Part shown: positions 25,578-33,366 of the stretch, in pieces | Position numbering within the stretch: the first letter of the stretch is position 1 | Layout of the letters: every line of letters starts with the position of its first letter | Origin: HGM04593 sp045588345 | GTDB lineage: Bacteria; Bacteroidota; Bacteroidia; Bacteroidales; Bacteroidaceae | DNA length: 33,366 nt | Reading direction: 5' to 3' | Assembly (NCBI GenBank): GCA_045588345.1 | Contig: JAZNDZ010000079.1 | Location: 1 to 33,366 of the forward strand | Translations under genes and position numbers: made by a program | Notes under the pieces: generated by a model | The model's input: only the letters and a program-made list of their open reading frames with translations | Told to the model about the DNA's origin: nothing | Databases searched by the model: none

Positions 25578-25844
25578 TTAGTTATTCTCAGCAAACGGAG
25601 TAACTGAAACGTAACTCTTGTCGTTCTTGCCACGCTTGAAAGTTACAATGCCGTCAACCAAAGCGTAAAGAGTGTGGTCACTACCCATACCGATGTTTGC
25701 ACCGGGGTTGTGAACAGTACCACGCTGACGTACGATGATATTACCGGCTTTACATGCCTGACCGCCCCAGATCTTAACACCAAGTCTCTGGCTTGCTGAC
25801 TCACGGCCGTTCTTTGAACTACCAACACCTTTCTTATGTGCCAT
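25578..25844 (-). CDS. rpmA: 50S ribosomal protein L27
   Basis: L27 sits near the peptidyl transferase centre, where its N-terminal tail helps position the tRNA ends. The 88-residue protein begins MAHKKGVGSSKNGRESAS and contains RLGVKIWGGQ and the conserved NIIVRQRGT segment. There is no cleavable N-terminal extension of the kind found in Firmicutes. It lies 19 bases downstream of rplU, the usual L21-L27 pair. Confidence 0.98.
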   Translation of the reverse strand: MAHKKGVGSSKNGRESASQRLGVKIWGGQACKAGNIIVRQRGTVHNPGANIGMGSDHTLYALVDGIVTFKRGKNDKSYVSVTPFAENN

Positions 25845-25863
25845 AATACTTAAACTTTAAAGA

Positions 25864-26253
25864 TTAACCGATAATTTCTTTAACAACTAACTCTGTAAAC
25901 TGCTGACGGTGACCGTTCAGTTTGCGGTAGCCTTTACGACGACGCTTGTGGAACACCAACACTTTGTCACCCTTAACCAATGTAGGGTCGATTGTACGTG
26001 TTGTAACGATGTTCTGACCGTCCTTTGACTTGCGAACAATCTTCATCTCACGAACATTGCCGATATAGCAAACTACCTTGGCACCTTCTACTGTAGGAGC
26101 ACCTACTGTAACAGCACCTTCCTTATCCAACAACAACACGCGGTCAAACTCCACTGTTGTGTCATTCTGAGCACCTTTGATGTGGTGCACGAACAGCTTC
26201 TTGCCAGCCTCTGCCTTGAACTGCTGTCCGTTAATCTCAACAATTGCGTACAT
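25864..26253 (-). CDS. rplU: 50S ribosomal protein L21 with an internal insertion
   Basis: L21 binds 23S rRNA in the large subunit. The N-terminal part (MYAIVEINGQQFKAEAGKKL) and the C-terminal part (VFHKRRRKGYRKLNGHRQQF) are typical of Bacteroidetes L21. At 129 residues it is about 24 longer than the roughly 105 residues I know from Bacteroides. The extra stretch falls at about residues 64-88, between KVVCYIG and LVKGDKVLVF, and is rich in charged residues (REMKIVRKSKDGQ). The reading frame is clean throughout, so this is an in-frame insertion and not a frameshift. The gene is first in the rplU-rpmA operon, with a leader of about 80 bases. Confidence 0.97.
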   Translation of the reverse strand: MYAIVEINGQQFKAEAGKKLFVHHIKGAQNDTTVEFDRVLLLDKEGAVTVGAPTVEGAKVVCYIGNVREMKIVRKSKDGQNIVTTRTIDPTLVKGDKVLVFHKRRRKGYRKLNGHRQQFTELVVKEIIG

Positions 26254-26348
26254 TTAATTTATCGCTTTTATTGTGAATTCCGCGAGGTGCGTTCTCTTCG
26301 TGAGTACGTCTTCTTCAACCCCAACGGACTAAATCGGGTGCAAAGTTA
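26254..26348 (-). promoter_or_regulatory. rplU promoter and leader
   Basis: The complement of 26341-26348 reads TAACTTTG, a full -7 match. At the -33 position the minus strand has TTTCG instead of TTTG. The transcript would start near 26334 and have a leader of about 80 bases. Ribosomal operons often carry autoregulatory leaders, but I could not fold a convincing one by eye. The remaining stretch to 26450 shows no clear terminator for trxB. Confidence 0.5.
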
Positions 26349-26450
26349 GGCAATATTTTTCATTCAGCGAAACATTTGCACCATTTTTTTACCGCTATAA
26401 CACAAGTTAAAGCAATTGCTAAACAGCAGATGCTGCACCTCGCGTTATAA

Positions 26451-27386
26451 TCAGATATTTGACAAATACCTCTCAGCCTCCATTGCCGCACGGCATCCGC
26501 TTGCTGCGGCATTGATTGCCTGACGGTAATGAGGGTCGGCTACGTCACCGGCAACAAAAACGCCGGGAACGACTGTTTTTACTCCGCTCGCATCAGTTGG
26601 TACAAAATACCCGGTCTCATCCGTCTTAAGATACTTCTTGAAGACATCACTGTTAGGTTTGTGCCCGATAGCAAGGAAGAAACCGTCAATAGCAATGTCG
26701 TAACGCCTTTCGTCGGCCTCGCCCTTGCGGTACACAACATGTGCGCCCTCTACTCCATTTTCACCGAAAAGTCCTTCGGTGTTATGCTCAAAGAGTACTT
26801 CTATCTTAGGATTGTTCAGCGTGCGGTCCTGCATGGCTTTTGATGCACGCAGATATGGTTTGCGCACTATGAGGTAAACTTTCGCAGCAAGTGATGCAAG
26901 ATAGTTTGCTTCTTCGCATGCAGTGTCACCTCCGCCTACAACAGCAACAACTTTCTTGCGATAGAAGAAACCGTCGCATGTAGCACACGCGCTAACGCCC
27001 ATACCCTGATATTTGATTTCATCGGGCAGACCAAGATACTTTGCTGTCGCGCCCGTAGCAATGATGACAGTATCGGCCTCAACAACCTTTCCGTCATCAA
27101 GAGTAACTTTATATGGCACCTGTTCAAAATCCACATCAACAACGCTGCCCGAACGGACATCGGCACCGACATTGACTGCCTGCTGGCGCATATTATCCAT
27201 GAGTTCAGGGCCGGTTATGCCTTGCGGAAAACCGGGGAAATTCTCTATTACTGTAGTCTGTGTCAACTGGCCGCCCGGCTGCATTCCCTCGACAAGCACC
27301 GGTGAAAGGTTGGCACGTGAAGCATAAATGGCCGCAGTATACCCCGCAGGGCCTGAGCCGATAATCAAACATTTTGTCTTGTTCAT
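26451..27386 (-). CDS. trxB: Thioredoxin reductase
   Basis: TrxB passes electrons from NADPH through FAD and a redox-active disulfide to thioredoxin. The 311-residue protein has the N-terminal FAD-binding GSGPAGYTAAIYASRA, the active-site pair C134-A-T-C137 followed by DGFFYRKK, the NADPH-binding VVGGGDTACEEA, and a C-terminal FAD segment GVFVAGDVADPHYRQ. Length matches the low-molecular-weight class. It is 13 bases downstream of the LolA-like gene and is the last gene of the ftsK-lolA-trxB run. Identification is secure, although ferredoxin-dependent relatives share the fold. Confidence 0.96.
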   Translation of the reverse strand: MNKTKCLIIGSGPAGYTAAIYASRANLSPVLVEGMQPGGQLTQTTVIENFPGFPQGITGPELMDNMRQQAVNVGADVRSGSVVDVDFEQVPYKVTLDDGKVVEADTVIIATGATAKYLGLPDEIKYQGMGVSACATCDGFFYRKKVVAVVGGGDTACEEANYLASLAAKVYLIVRKPYLRASKAMQDRTLNNPKIEVLFEHNTEGLFGENGVEGAHVVYRKGEADERRYDIAIDGFFLAIGHKPNSDVFKKYLKTDETGYFVPTDASGVKTVVPGVFVAGDVADPHYRQAINAAASGCRAAMEAERYLSNI

Positions 27387-27399
27387 AATATTATAGTTT

Positions 27400-28017
27400 T
27401 TATCTCATGTCAACAATTTCAGCCCCGGGGAAATTCTCTACGGGGCATTCATAAATCTTTTTATCGAACTTACACTTTGGAGTGTAGTTGTTGAGTTGTA
27501 CCTCAATACAGCCTTGAGCAGACATGTGTACTGTCATCCCTATGAGAGAGGATTTTGCGGTATCAATAAAGAGTTCCACCTTGTTCACTTCTGCATCGGC
27601 ATCGGTCATGGTAATCAATACCTGCGTGCCGTCAAGTTTTTCAAGCAAGAGTGAATAATTCTCCCTGTATGCTTCCATTATATAAAGAGGAGAGAGATTC
27701 TGTGCCTCTTCGGAACCAGCATCTGTAATATACACCTCATCAATATCCTTCATATAACTCCACTGTGTCTTGCCGTTGCACCAAACCTTCATGTTGTCCA
27801 TATCCAAGGAATAACATTCATTATCCAGTTTCATGGTACCGTTATCGCTGTACACAACAGCACCGTCTTCATCACAGACTGTGTATGCATAATCCATCTG
27901 CAATGCAGCATCGGCTTTTATCTTTTCAACAACCTTGCTCAGCAGTGCGGCAGCATCCTTTTGGGACGTTGCAACAAGTGGAAACAGCAGAAAAACAAAC
28001 AATGCAATCTTTCTCAT
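27400..28017 (-). CDS. LolA-like outer-membrane lipoprotein carrier protein
   Basis: LolA carries lipoproteins across the periplasm from the LolCDE complex to the outer membrane. The 205-residue product has a signal peptide (MRKIALFVFLLFPLVATS, cleavage near residue 18-19). A fold of the LolA/LppX type then presents successive beta-strands around an open hydrophobic cavity (for example NGTMKLDNECYSLDMDNMKVWCNGKTQ in the middle third, given here in parts: GTMKLDNECYSLDMDN and MKVWCNGKTQWSY). Sequence identity to E. coli LolA is low, as usual in Bacteroidetes, and several paralogues normally exist per genome. It starts 14 bases after ftsK and precedes trxB by 13 bases, so all three are probably one transcript. 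Confidence 0.85.
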   Translation of the reverse strand: MRKIALFVFLLFPLVATSQKDAAALLSKVVEKIKADAALQMDYAYTVCDEDGAVVYSDNGTMKLDNECYSLDMDNMKVWCNGKTQWSYMKDIDEVYITDAGSEEAQNLSPLYIMEAYRENYSLLLEKLDGTQVLITMTDADAEVNKVELFIDTAKSSLIGMTVHMSAQGCIEVQLNNYTPKCKFDKKIYECPVENFPGAEIVDMR

Positions 28018-28031
28018 GGTTCAATAAACTA

Positions 28032-30557
28032 TTATTGCAAAAGACTCTTCAAACGGAACTCAAGGTCGGCCTCATCGGCACAAAGCACCTGACGCGGTTT
28101 GCTGCCCTCCTGTTCACCGACAATACCCGTCTGGCACAACTGGTCCATGATGCGGCCGGCACGATTGAAACCGACATTGAACTTGCGTTGTATGAGCGAT
28201 GTGGAGCCGTGCTGGGCAAGCACCACTGCACGGGCAGCCTCAGCAAACAACGGGTCAAGTTTATCTGATGAAATTTCACCGCGGCTACTGCCTCCTTCAC
28301 CGCTGAAATCAGAAGCCTCATCAGGTTCGGGCAGAATATATGCCTGCTGATAACCTTGCTGCTTTGCAATGTGGGCACAAACGCGCTCAACCTCTTTAGT
28401 CTCTACCAACGCACATTGCACACGTACAGGGTCATTGCCCGCAAGGAAAAGCATATCGCCCCTACCCTGCAACTGGTTGGCACCTGAACGGTCAAGTATT
28501 GTACGCGAATCGATAGCGGAGATAACACGGAAAGCCATACGGGCAGGAAAGTTCGCCTTGATAGTACCTGTTATGATATTTGTTGTAGGACGCTGTGTGG
28601 CTATAATCATGTGGATACCCACAGCGCGCGCTTTCTGTGCAATACGTGCAATAGGCTGCTCCACCTCGCGGCCCGCAGTCATCATAAGGTCTCCGTACTC
28701 ATCAATTATGACAACGATGTACGGCATGAAACGGTGCCCCTTTGTTGGTAGCAGTTCTTTATTCAGGAATTTATCGTTGTACTCCTTTACAGAACGCACC
28801 GATGCCAACTGAAGCAACTTGTAACGGTTGTCCATTTCCACGCAAAGGGATTTCAATGTGCGGACAACCTTGTTCACATCGGTTATAATAGGTTCATCCT
28901 CGCCCTCAAGTTTTGCAAGGAAGTGTTTCTCAAGCACCCCGTAAAGACTCAGTTCAACCATCTTGGGGTCCACCATAACAAACTTCAGGTATGCAGGGTG
29001 CATCTTGTACAGCAACGAAGTGATTATTGCGTTGAGACCGACAGACTTACCCATACCTGTGGCACCGGCTACAAGCAAGTGGGGCATCTTTGCCATATCC
29101 ACCATATACACCTCATTGGAGATTGTCTTGCCAAGAGCAAGCGGCAATGCCATATCGGTTTCCTTGTACTTGCGGCTATTGAGCAGAGAAGCCATAGGGA
29201 CTATCTGTTTGTGGGCGTTAGGCACCTCTATGCCTATAGTACCCTTGCCGGGGATTGGAGCCACGATACGGATACAAAGCGCCGAGAGGCTCATGGCTAT
29301 ATCATCTTCGAGATTGCGTATTTTGGAAATTCTGACTCCCGGTGCCGGAGTTATCTCATAAAGTGTAATGGTAGGACCTACCGTAGCCTTTATCGAACTG
29401 ATGTCTATACCGAAGTTCTTGAGCACCTCGACTATCTTGTTCGCATTCGCCGACTGTTCGTTGCGGTCTATCGCTTGGGCAGCCTGTTCATACTCCTCAA
29501 GCAAATCAAGTGTAGGCGGCTTGTAATAACTCAGTTCATCTTTGGGGTTAAGGGGGCGCAACATATCACCGCCCATATCTTCATCGCCATCCGCCTTTTC
29601 AACCTCCATAGAGAGTCCGTCATCTCCTGAGTTGACTGTTTCGGAAAGCCTCTTTGATATCTCGTCAAATCTTTCGGCAACATCATCGCCGGGCTGTTCT
29701 GCATCTTCAGTTGTTCCGTATTCCACTGGAACATCAAGTTCGACAAGAAGCTCATTCTCTTCGCCGGCATTCTCTTCTTCCTCAACTGCAATTTCCTCAT
29801 CCGCATCATCACTTTCCTCTGTAGCCTGCTCATCATCTTCACAGCCTTCATCTTCTTTGTCATCTTCATCACCGGCCGGTTCATCAGCACTACTCGCCTG
29901 AGGTGTTTCCTTATCAGACAGCCAGGGCAAATTAAAAAAGAGTTTTTGCTGTAACCAAGGAATTGTTTCCGCCGTTACATAAATCATGAAGAACAGGAAG
30001 ACTATAATAAGCAGAAGAACCACGCCCACAGCACCTGTCGCACGGAAAATATATTCCACTATCAGATTACCATGTGCACCGCCCGGAGAGACATGCCATG
30101 TATCGGCTCCCTCACCAAATACAAATGAAAAGAGAAGCGAGAACCACACAACCGGCACTGCCAGAATAATCGTCCAGCGCCTTGCATCAATTTCACAGAG
30201 ACGCATCAGGCGCAATGCCCACACGACAAGCAACGGGAACAGCAGGATAGAAGCCCAGCCGAAACAGCCGTTTACAAGATATTCGGCCAGAATTGCACCA
30301 CCAGAGCCGGTACTGTTTGAGGCACCGCCATTTATCACACCCTGCAAGCCTGTTTCCACTATATCACTGTCTGCGCTGCCCGAAGAAAAGAATGACACAT
30401 AGGAGAAACAGAAGAACACGGCAAATGCAGCCAACAATGCGCCAACGACAAACTGCACCTTGCGGTCAGAAATAAATCTCCTGAACGCAGAAAAAGCATT
30501 TATAATCCTTGAGAAAAAGCCAGGTTTTTCTTTATCGTTTTTACTCTTTTTACCCAT
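28032..30557 (-). CDS. ftsK: DNA translocase FtsK
   Basis: FtsK pumps chromosomal DNA toward the division septum to finish segregation and dimer resolution. The 841-residue protein has four N-terminal membrane helices (about 35-58, 92-120, 128-150 and 168-195). A strongly acidic linker follows (about 220-345, mostly D and E). The RecA-like motor has Walker A GATGMGKS (498-505) and Walker B IVVIIDEYGDLMM. The C-terminal winged-helix gamma domain (about 770-841) contains STSLIQRKFNVGFNRAGRIMD written in parts as STSLIQRKF and NVGFNRAGRIMD, which reads polar KOPS sequences. The linker is short compared with E. coli FtsK. It heads the ftsK-lolA-trxB transcript and is divergent from the DUF5063 gene. 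Confidence 0.97.
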   Translation of the reverse strand: MGKKSKNDKEKPGFFSRIINAFSAFRRFISDRKVQFVVGALLAAFAVFFCFSYVSFFSSGSADSDIVETGLQGVINGGASNSTGSGGAILAEYLVNGCFGWASILLFPLLVVWALRLMRLCEIDARRWTIILAVPVVWFSLLFSFVFGEGADTWHVSPGGAHGNLIVEYIFRATGAVGVVLLLIIVFLFFMIYVTAETIPWLQQKLFFNLPWLSDKETPQASSADEPAGDEDDKEDEGCEDDEQATEESDDADEEIAVEEEENAGEENELLVELDVPVEYGTTEDAEQPGDDVAERFDEISKRLSETVNSGDDGLSMEVEKADGDEDMGGDMLRPLNPKDELSYYKPPTLDLLEEYEQAAQAIDRNEQSANANKIVEVLKNFGIDISSIKATVGPTITLYEITPAPGVRISKIRNLEDDIAMSLSALCIRIVAPIPGKGTIGIEVPNAHKQIVPMASLLNSRKYKETDMALPLALGKTISNEVYMVDMAKMPHLLVAGATGMGKSVGLNAIITSLLYKMHPAYLKFVMVDPKMVELSLYGVLEKHFLAKLEGEDEPIITDVNKVVRTLKSLCVEMDNRYKLLQLASVRSVKEYNDKFLNKELLPTKGHRFMPYIVVIIDEYGDLMMTAGREVEQPIARIAQKARAVGIHMIIATQRPTTNIITGTIKANFPARMAFRVISAIDSRTILDRSGANQLQGRGDMLFLAGNDPVRVQCALVETKEVERVCAHIAKQQGYQQAYILPEPDEASDFSGEGGSSRGEISSDKLDPLFAEAARAVVLAQHGSTSLIQRKFNVGFNRAGRIMDQLCQTGIVGEQEGSKPRQVLCADEADLEFRLKSLLQ

Positions 30558-30652
30558 ACTATATGCTTGTCATAGTAAATAACATATTAACTGATAGAAT
30601 TTTGCGACCGGATACCAACAAAAAGAATAAACGGACCGCAAAATAGCAAACG

Positions 30653-30660
30653 CGAAGATA
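30653..30660 (-). promoter_or_regulatory. Candidate -7 element of ftsK
   Basis: The complement of 30653-30660 reads TATCTTCG, the TTCG variant of the Bacteroidetes -7 box, about 95 bases upstream of the ftsK ATG. No -33 TTG was found. It faces away from the element at 30706-30713. Confidence 0.45.
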
Positions 30661-30705
30661 ATAAAAAAAAGGATACTGCGGGTGCGCTCCTACGCTATTT
30701 TTTTG

Positions 30706-30713
30706 TAACTTCG
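30706..30713 (+). promoter_or_regulatory. Candidate -7 element of the DUF5063 operon
   Basis: TAACTTCG at 30706-30713 lies 25 bases before the ATG at 30739 and is preceded by a T-run. The same eight bases precede ttcA. It gives a very short leader. Confidence 0.5.
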
Positions 30714-30738
30714 CGGCAAATTAGAACAGCAGACCAGG

Positions 30739-31284
30739 ATGAATACATCTGAAGACATTGTTTTTTCACGCAACACGGTGGAATTCGTAACCGTAGCGGC
30801 TGAATATTGCGCATACATGGAACGTTGCAACGAACACTCGAGAAAGGAGTTCGTGAACACGCTTCTTAAACTCTTGCCGTTACTTTACCTTAAGGCGCAG
30901 ATGTTACCCGAAGCAGAAAGGATTGGCGAAGAGGAACTTGAGGATTTTGTAACAGAAGACAGTTATGAGGTGCTTCGCATGACCGTTTATGACCTACTGG
31001 CCGACAAAGACAGTTATCTTGACGTATTCGTGGCCGAAATGAAATACAGCGACACCCCTGTAACAAAGAGCATATCAGAGGACCTGGCCGACATATACCA
31101 GGACATAAAGAATTTCGTATGCCTTTTCAAATTAGGCATAAACGAGACTATGCACGATGCCATTGTTGAGTGCAATGCACACTTCAGCCAGTACTGGGGA
31201 CAGACACTTGTGAACACAATGCGCGCACTCCATGAAATAAAATACAACACTCTTGACGAAGAGGGGAAAGAAGAGGAAAGATGA
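30739..31284 (+). CDS. DUF5063 family protein
   Basis: The 181-residue protein is predicted to be all-helical and soluble, with no signal peptide. Its sequence (VEFVTVAAEYCAYMERC, LLKLLPLLYLKAQMLPEAE, SEDLADIYQDIKNFV, CNAHFSQYWGQTLVNTMRALHEI written in parts as FSQYWGQTLVNTMRALHEI) matches DUF5063, found mainly in Bacteroidetes with no known function. The C-terminal tail is very acidic. Its stop overlaps the ATG of the exonuclease gene (ATGA at 31281-31284), pointing to translational coupling and perhaps a shared role in RNA metabolism with the two downstream genes. Confidence 0.88.
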   Translation: MNTSEDIVFSRNTVEFVTVAAEYCAYMERCNEHSRKEFVNTLLKLLPLLYLKAQMLPEAERIGEEELEDFVTEDSYEVLRMTVYDLLADKDSYLDVFVAEMKYSDTPVTKSISEDLADIYQDIKNFVCLFKLGINETMHDAIVECNAHFSQYWGQTLVNTMRALHEIKYNTLDEEGKEEER

Positions 31285-31862
31285 GCAACTACCGTGCACA
31301 CATAGAGAAGAGCGAGATTTCAGGAATGCCGACAGCCGCATTTACAGGCAGAATCATTACAATTGACACCATTGAAGCAACCGACAAGGCTGTTAAGGCA
31401 CTCTCGGCAGAGAGTTTCCTTGGCATTGATACAGAAACGAGGCCTTCATTCAGGAAAGGTGTCCAGCACGAAGTCGCACTCATCCAGTTATCCACTGCCG
31501 ACACTTGCTTCCTGATAAGGCTGAACCGCACCGGAATCCCAGACTCTTTGGTGCAGTTACTTGAGAACAAGGAGATTACAAAAATAGGACTTTCATTGCA
31601 CGACGATTATCAGGCATTGTGCCACAGACGTAAATTCAAGGCCGGTGGATTCCTTGACCTTCAACAGCATGTCACAAAATTCGGCATTGAAGAAAAAAGC
31701 CTGCAAAAGATATTCGCCATAGTGTTCGGGCAGCGCATTTCAAAAAACCAACAACTCACGAACTGGGAAAACGATGTGCTCACCGACAAACAGAAATTGT
31801 ATGCAGCCACAGACGCGTGGGCATGCCTTGAAATATACAACAAGTTGGAACACACAAAATAA
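31281..31862 (+). CDS. RNase D-like 3'-5' exonuclease (DEDDy)
   Basis: The 193-residue protein is a single 3'-5' exonuclease domain of the DEDD superfamily. Exo I is GIDTETRP with D50 and E52, Exo II is GLSLHDDYQAL with D108/D109, and Exo III is the Y-x3-D motif Y174 to D178. All four metal-binding acids and the tyrosine are therefore present. It lacks the HRDC domains of full-length RNase D, so substrate choice (tRNA 3' ends, other RNA or DNA) cannot be inferred. It overlaps DUF5063 by four bases and lies five bases before the rRNA methyltransferase gene, a context that favours an RNA substrate. Confidence 0.92.
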   Translation: MSNYRAHIEKSEISGMPTAAFTGRIITIDTIEATDKAVKALSAESFLGIDTETRPSFRKGVQHEVALIQLSTADTCFLIRLNRTGIPDSLVQLLENKEITKIGLSLHDDYQALCHRRKFKAGGFLDLQQHVTKFGIEEKSLQKIFAIVFGQRISKNQQLTNWENDVLTDKQKLYAATDAWACLEIYNKLEHTK

Positions 31863-31867
31863 CATAT

Positions 31868-33049
31868 ATGGAAAAAGCCGTCATACTCAAACGAGGTAAA
31901 GAAGAGTCATTGCAACGTTTTCATCCCTGGATTTTTTCGGGTGCCATACAGCGCATAGAAGGGAAACCCGAAGAAGGCGACATTGTTACCGTATACACAA
32001 ATGACCGCCAGTTTATTGCCCGTGGGCATGTACAGGTAGGCAGCATTGCGGTGCGCGTGCTCACATTCAAGGACGAACCGGTAGACAGGCAATTTTGGGA
32101 AAACCGCATAGCAACGGCTTGCGACCTGCGCGAAAGAGTCGGCATATCTTCACGCGAAGACAACAACACATACCGCCTTGTTCATGGCGAGGGCGACAAC
32201 CTTCCGGGACTCATAATCGACATATACGGCGACACAGCAGTAATGCAGGCACACAGCGTGGGAATGCATGTGAACCGCATGGACATTGCCGATGCTTTAA
32301 AAAAGTGCCTTGGCGAAAAAATCAAGAACATATATTACAAGTCGGACACAACACTACCCTACAAGGCCGACATTAACAAGGACAATGGCTACATAATGGG
32401 CGGCAACGCAAGCAATGTTTCTACCGAATATGGTCTCAAGTTCCACATTGACTGGCTACGCGGCCAAAAAACCGGATTCTTCGTTGACCAGCGGGAGAAC
32501 CGTGCACTGCTCGAAAAGTACGCAAAGGGCCGTAAACTGCTCAACATGTTCTGCTACACAGGAGGATTTTCAATTTACGCACTGCGCGGCGGTGCCGAGA
32601 TTGTACATTCAGTGGACAGTTCTTCAAAGGCTATCGACCTGACAAATGCCAATGTAGAGATTAACTTCCCGGGCGACACACGCCACACCGCATACGCCGA
32701 GGACGCTTTTGACTTCCTTGACCGCATGGGCAATAACTACAACCTCATAATCCTTGACCCGCCGGCATTTGCCAAGCACCGCGACAGCCTGCGCAACGCA
32801 CTCATAGGCTACCGCCGACTGAACGCCAAGGCAATTGAGAAAATACAGCCGGGAGGAATACTCTTTACCTTCTCATGCTCACAGGTTGTGAGCAAGGAGA
32901 ACTTCCGCACAGCAGTGTTCACAGCCGCAGCAATGGCAAAGCGCAATGTGCGCATATTGCATCAGCTGACACAACCCGCCGACCACCCGGTAAGCATATA
33001 CCACCCCGAAGGTGAATACCTCAAAGGACTGGTACTGTATGTGGAATAA
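31868..33049 (+). CDS. rlmI: RlmI-like class I SAM-dependent rRNA methyltransferase
   Basis: RlmI methylates C5 of a cytosine in 23S rRNA. The 393-residue protein has the family architecture: an N-terminal PUA-like RNA-binding domain (about 1-75; HPWIFSGAI), an EEHD-like middle domain (HGEGDNLPGLIIDIY), and a Rossmann methyltransferase domain. The methyltransferase domain has SAM motif I LLNMFCYTGGFSIYALRGGA (about residues 224-243), the LDPPAF catalytic-loop motif (296-301) and FTFSCSQVVSKENF near the end. The length equals that of E. coli RlmI (about 396). The exact target base is inferred from the family, since close relatives modify other sites. It ends the three-gene operon; no hairpin terminator is visible after it. 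Confidence 0.92.
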   Translation: MEKAVILKRGKEESLQRFHPWIFSGAIQRIEGKPEEGDIVTVYTNDRQFIARGHVQVGSIAVRVLTFKDEPVDRQFWENRIATACDLRERVGISSREDNNTYRLVHGEGDNLPGLIIDIYGDTAVMQAHSVGMHVNRMDIADALKKCLGEKIKNIYYKSDTTLPYKADINKDNGYIMGGNASNVSTEYGLKFHIDWLRGQKTGFFVDQRENRALLEKYAKGRKLLNMFCYTGGFSIYALRGGAEIVHSVDSSSKAIDLTNANVEINFPGDTRHTAYAEDAFDFLDRMGNNYNLIILDPPAFAKHRDSLRNALIGYRRLNAKAIEKIQPGGILFTFSCSQVVSKENFRTAVFTAAAMAKRNVRILHQLTQPADHPVSIYHPEGEYLKGLVLYVE

Positions 33050-33097
33050 GGAGTAACTTTTTTTGCATTTTATATAGGTTATAAATAAAAGACCCAC

Positions 33098-33105
33098 TAT
33101 CTTTG
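33098..33105 (+). promoter_or_regulatory. Candidate -7 element of the right-edge gene
   Basis: TATCTTTG at 33098-33105 matches the -7 consensus, but the nearest upstream TTTTG (33061-33065) is too far for a standard -33 box. A transcript from here would have a leader of about 130 bases before the ATG at 33244; the leader is AT-rich and shows no clear structure. Confidence 0.4.
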
Positions 33106-33243
33106 AAAATAGAAACAATATTCACATCTACATAAATATTAACAAAACACAAAAGAGGCAGGAACAGAAACAAGCACAAAACAACATATTTATTAACAAG
33201 CGTTTACTTATTATTCGAGATACCGCAAAAAATGATCTAAAAC

Positions 33244-33366
33244 ATGATTTCTTTCCTGAAAACGAAAAACAAGGCGATATACACTGGGATTCTTTCCATA
33301 CTGACCGTATGTTTGTTGGCTGGCTATGTGCCCGGTATGTCCGCATTTTCTTCCTGGGTTACTCCT
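33244..33366 (+). CDS. Start of an unidentified membrane or exported protein
   Basis: The ATG at 33244 opens a frame of 41 codons that continues past the window edge. It begins MISFLKTKNKAIYTGILSIL, with basic residues before a hydrophobic stretch (about residues 11-29), so it carries a signal peptide or a first membrane helix. The visible part matches no family I can name. The start is the only in-frame ATG after a stop, and the candidate -7 box at 33098 supports an independent gene. Confidence 0.55.
   Translation, partial: MISFLKTKNKAIYTGILSILTVCLLAGYVPGMSAFSSWVTP

Noticed and set aside
1..33366. CRISPR array, insertion sequence or toxin-antitoxin pair
   Set aside because: No regularly spaced repeats, transposase motifs or small paired genes were seen in any gap or on either strand.

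Overview
The window looks like chromosomal DNA of a member of the order Bacteroidales (Bacteroidota), close to Bacteroides/Prevotella-type gut or oral bacteria. The evidence is the gene content (fused NfnA-NfnB protein, DUF5063 gene, FloA/NfeD pair, fasciclin lipoproteins with acidic residues after the lipobox cysteine). In addition, most gene starts are preceded by the Bacteroidetes -7 element TAnnTTTG (or the TAnnTTCG variant) rather than an E. coli-type promoter. No tRNA, rRNA, CRISPR array, insertion sequence or prophage was found. The genus cannot be fixed by eye.

Layout. 1-1248 (-) is the cut-off 5' part of an AT-rich superfamily I helicase-like ATPase gene, which looks acquired. 1520-6951 (-) holds mnmE, a nucleoside phosphorylase, floA, nfeD and a TPR/PD40 exported protein; the last three form a compact unit. 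7301-8443 (+) is ttcA and a DUF486 membrane protein. 8720-9268 (-) is a reverse-type rubrerythrin with a very clear promoter and terminator. 9618-16038 (+) is the most unusual block: two paralogous fasciclin lipoproteins with an NAD synthetase between them whose glutaminase domain lacks the expected cysteine nucleophile. 16211-18799 (+) is clpB, convergent with fba (18923-19924, -). 20201-21560 (+) is udk plus a membrane-bound lytic transglycosylase. 21613-27386 (-) holds nfnAB, serS, rpmA-rplU and trxB. A LolA-like gene and ftsK follow on the same strand up to 30557. A divergent promoter region then leads to a tight + strand operon, DUF5063 / RNase D-like exonuclease / RlmI-like methyltransferase (30739-33049), and the first 41 codons of an unidentified membrane protein at the right edge.

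Most of the window is housekeeping: tRNA modification (MnmE, TtcA), translation (SerS, L21, L27, rRNA methyltransferase), NAD and redox metabolism (NadE, NfnAB, TrxB, rubrerythrin), protein quality control (ClpB), membrane organisation (FloA/NfeD), chromosome segregation (FtsK) and the cell envelope (LolA-like, lytic transglycosylase, fasciclins). I do not see a complete new defence or mobile system. The best leads are the apparently glutaminase-dead NadE inside the fasciclin pair, an insertion of about 24 residues in ribosomal protein L21, and the AT-rich helicase fragment at the left edge, whose remainder lies outside the window.
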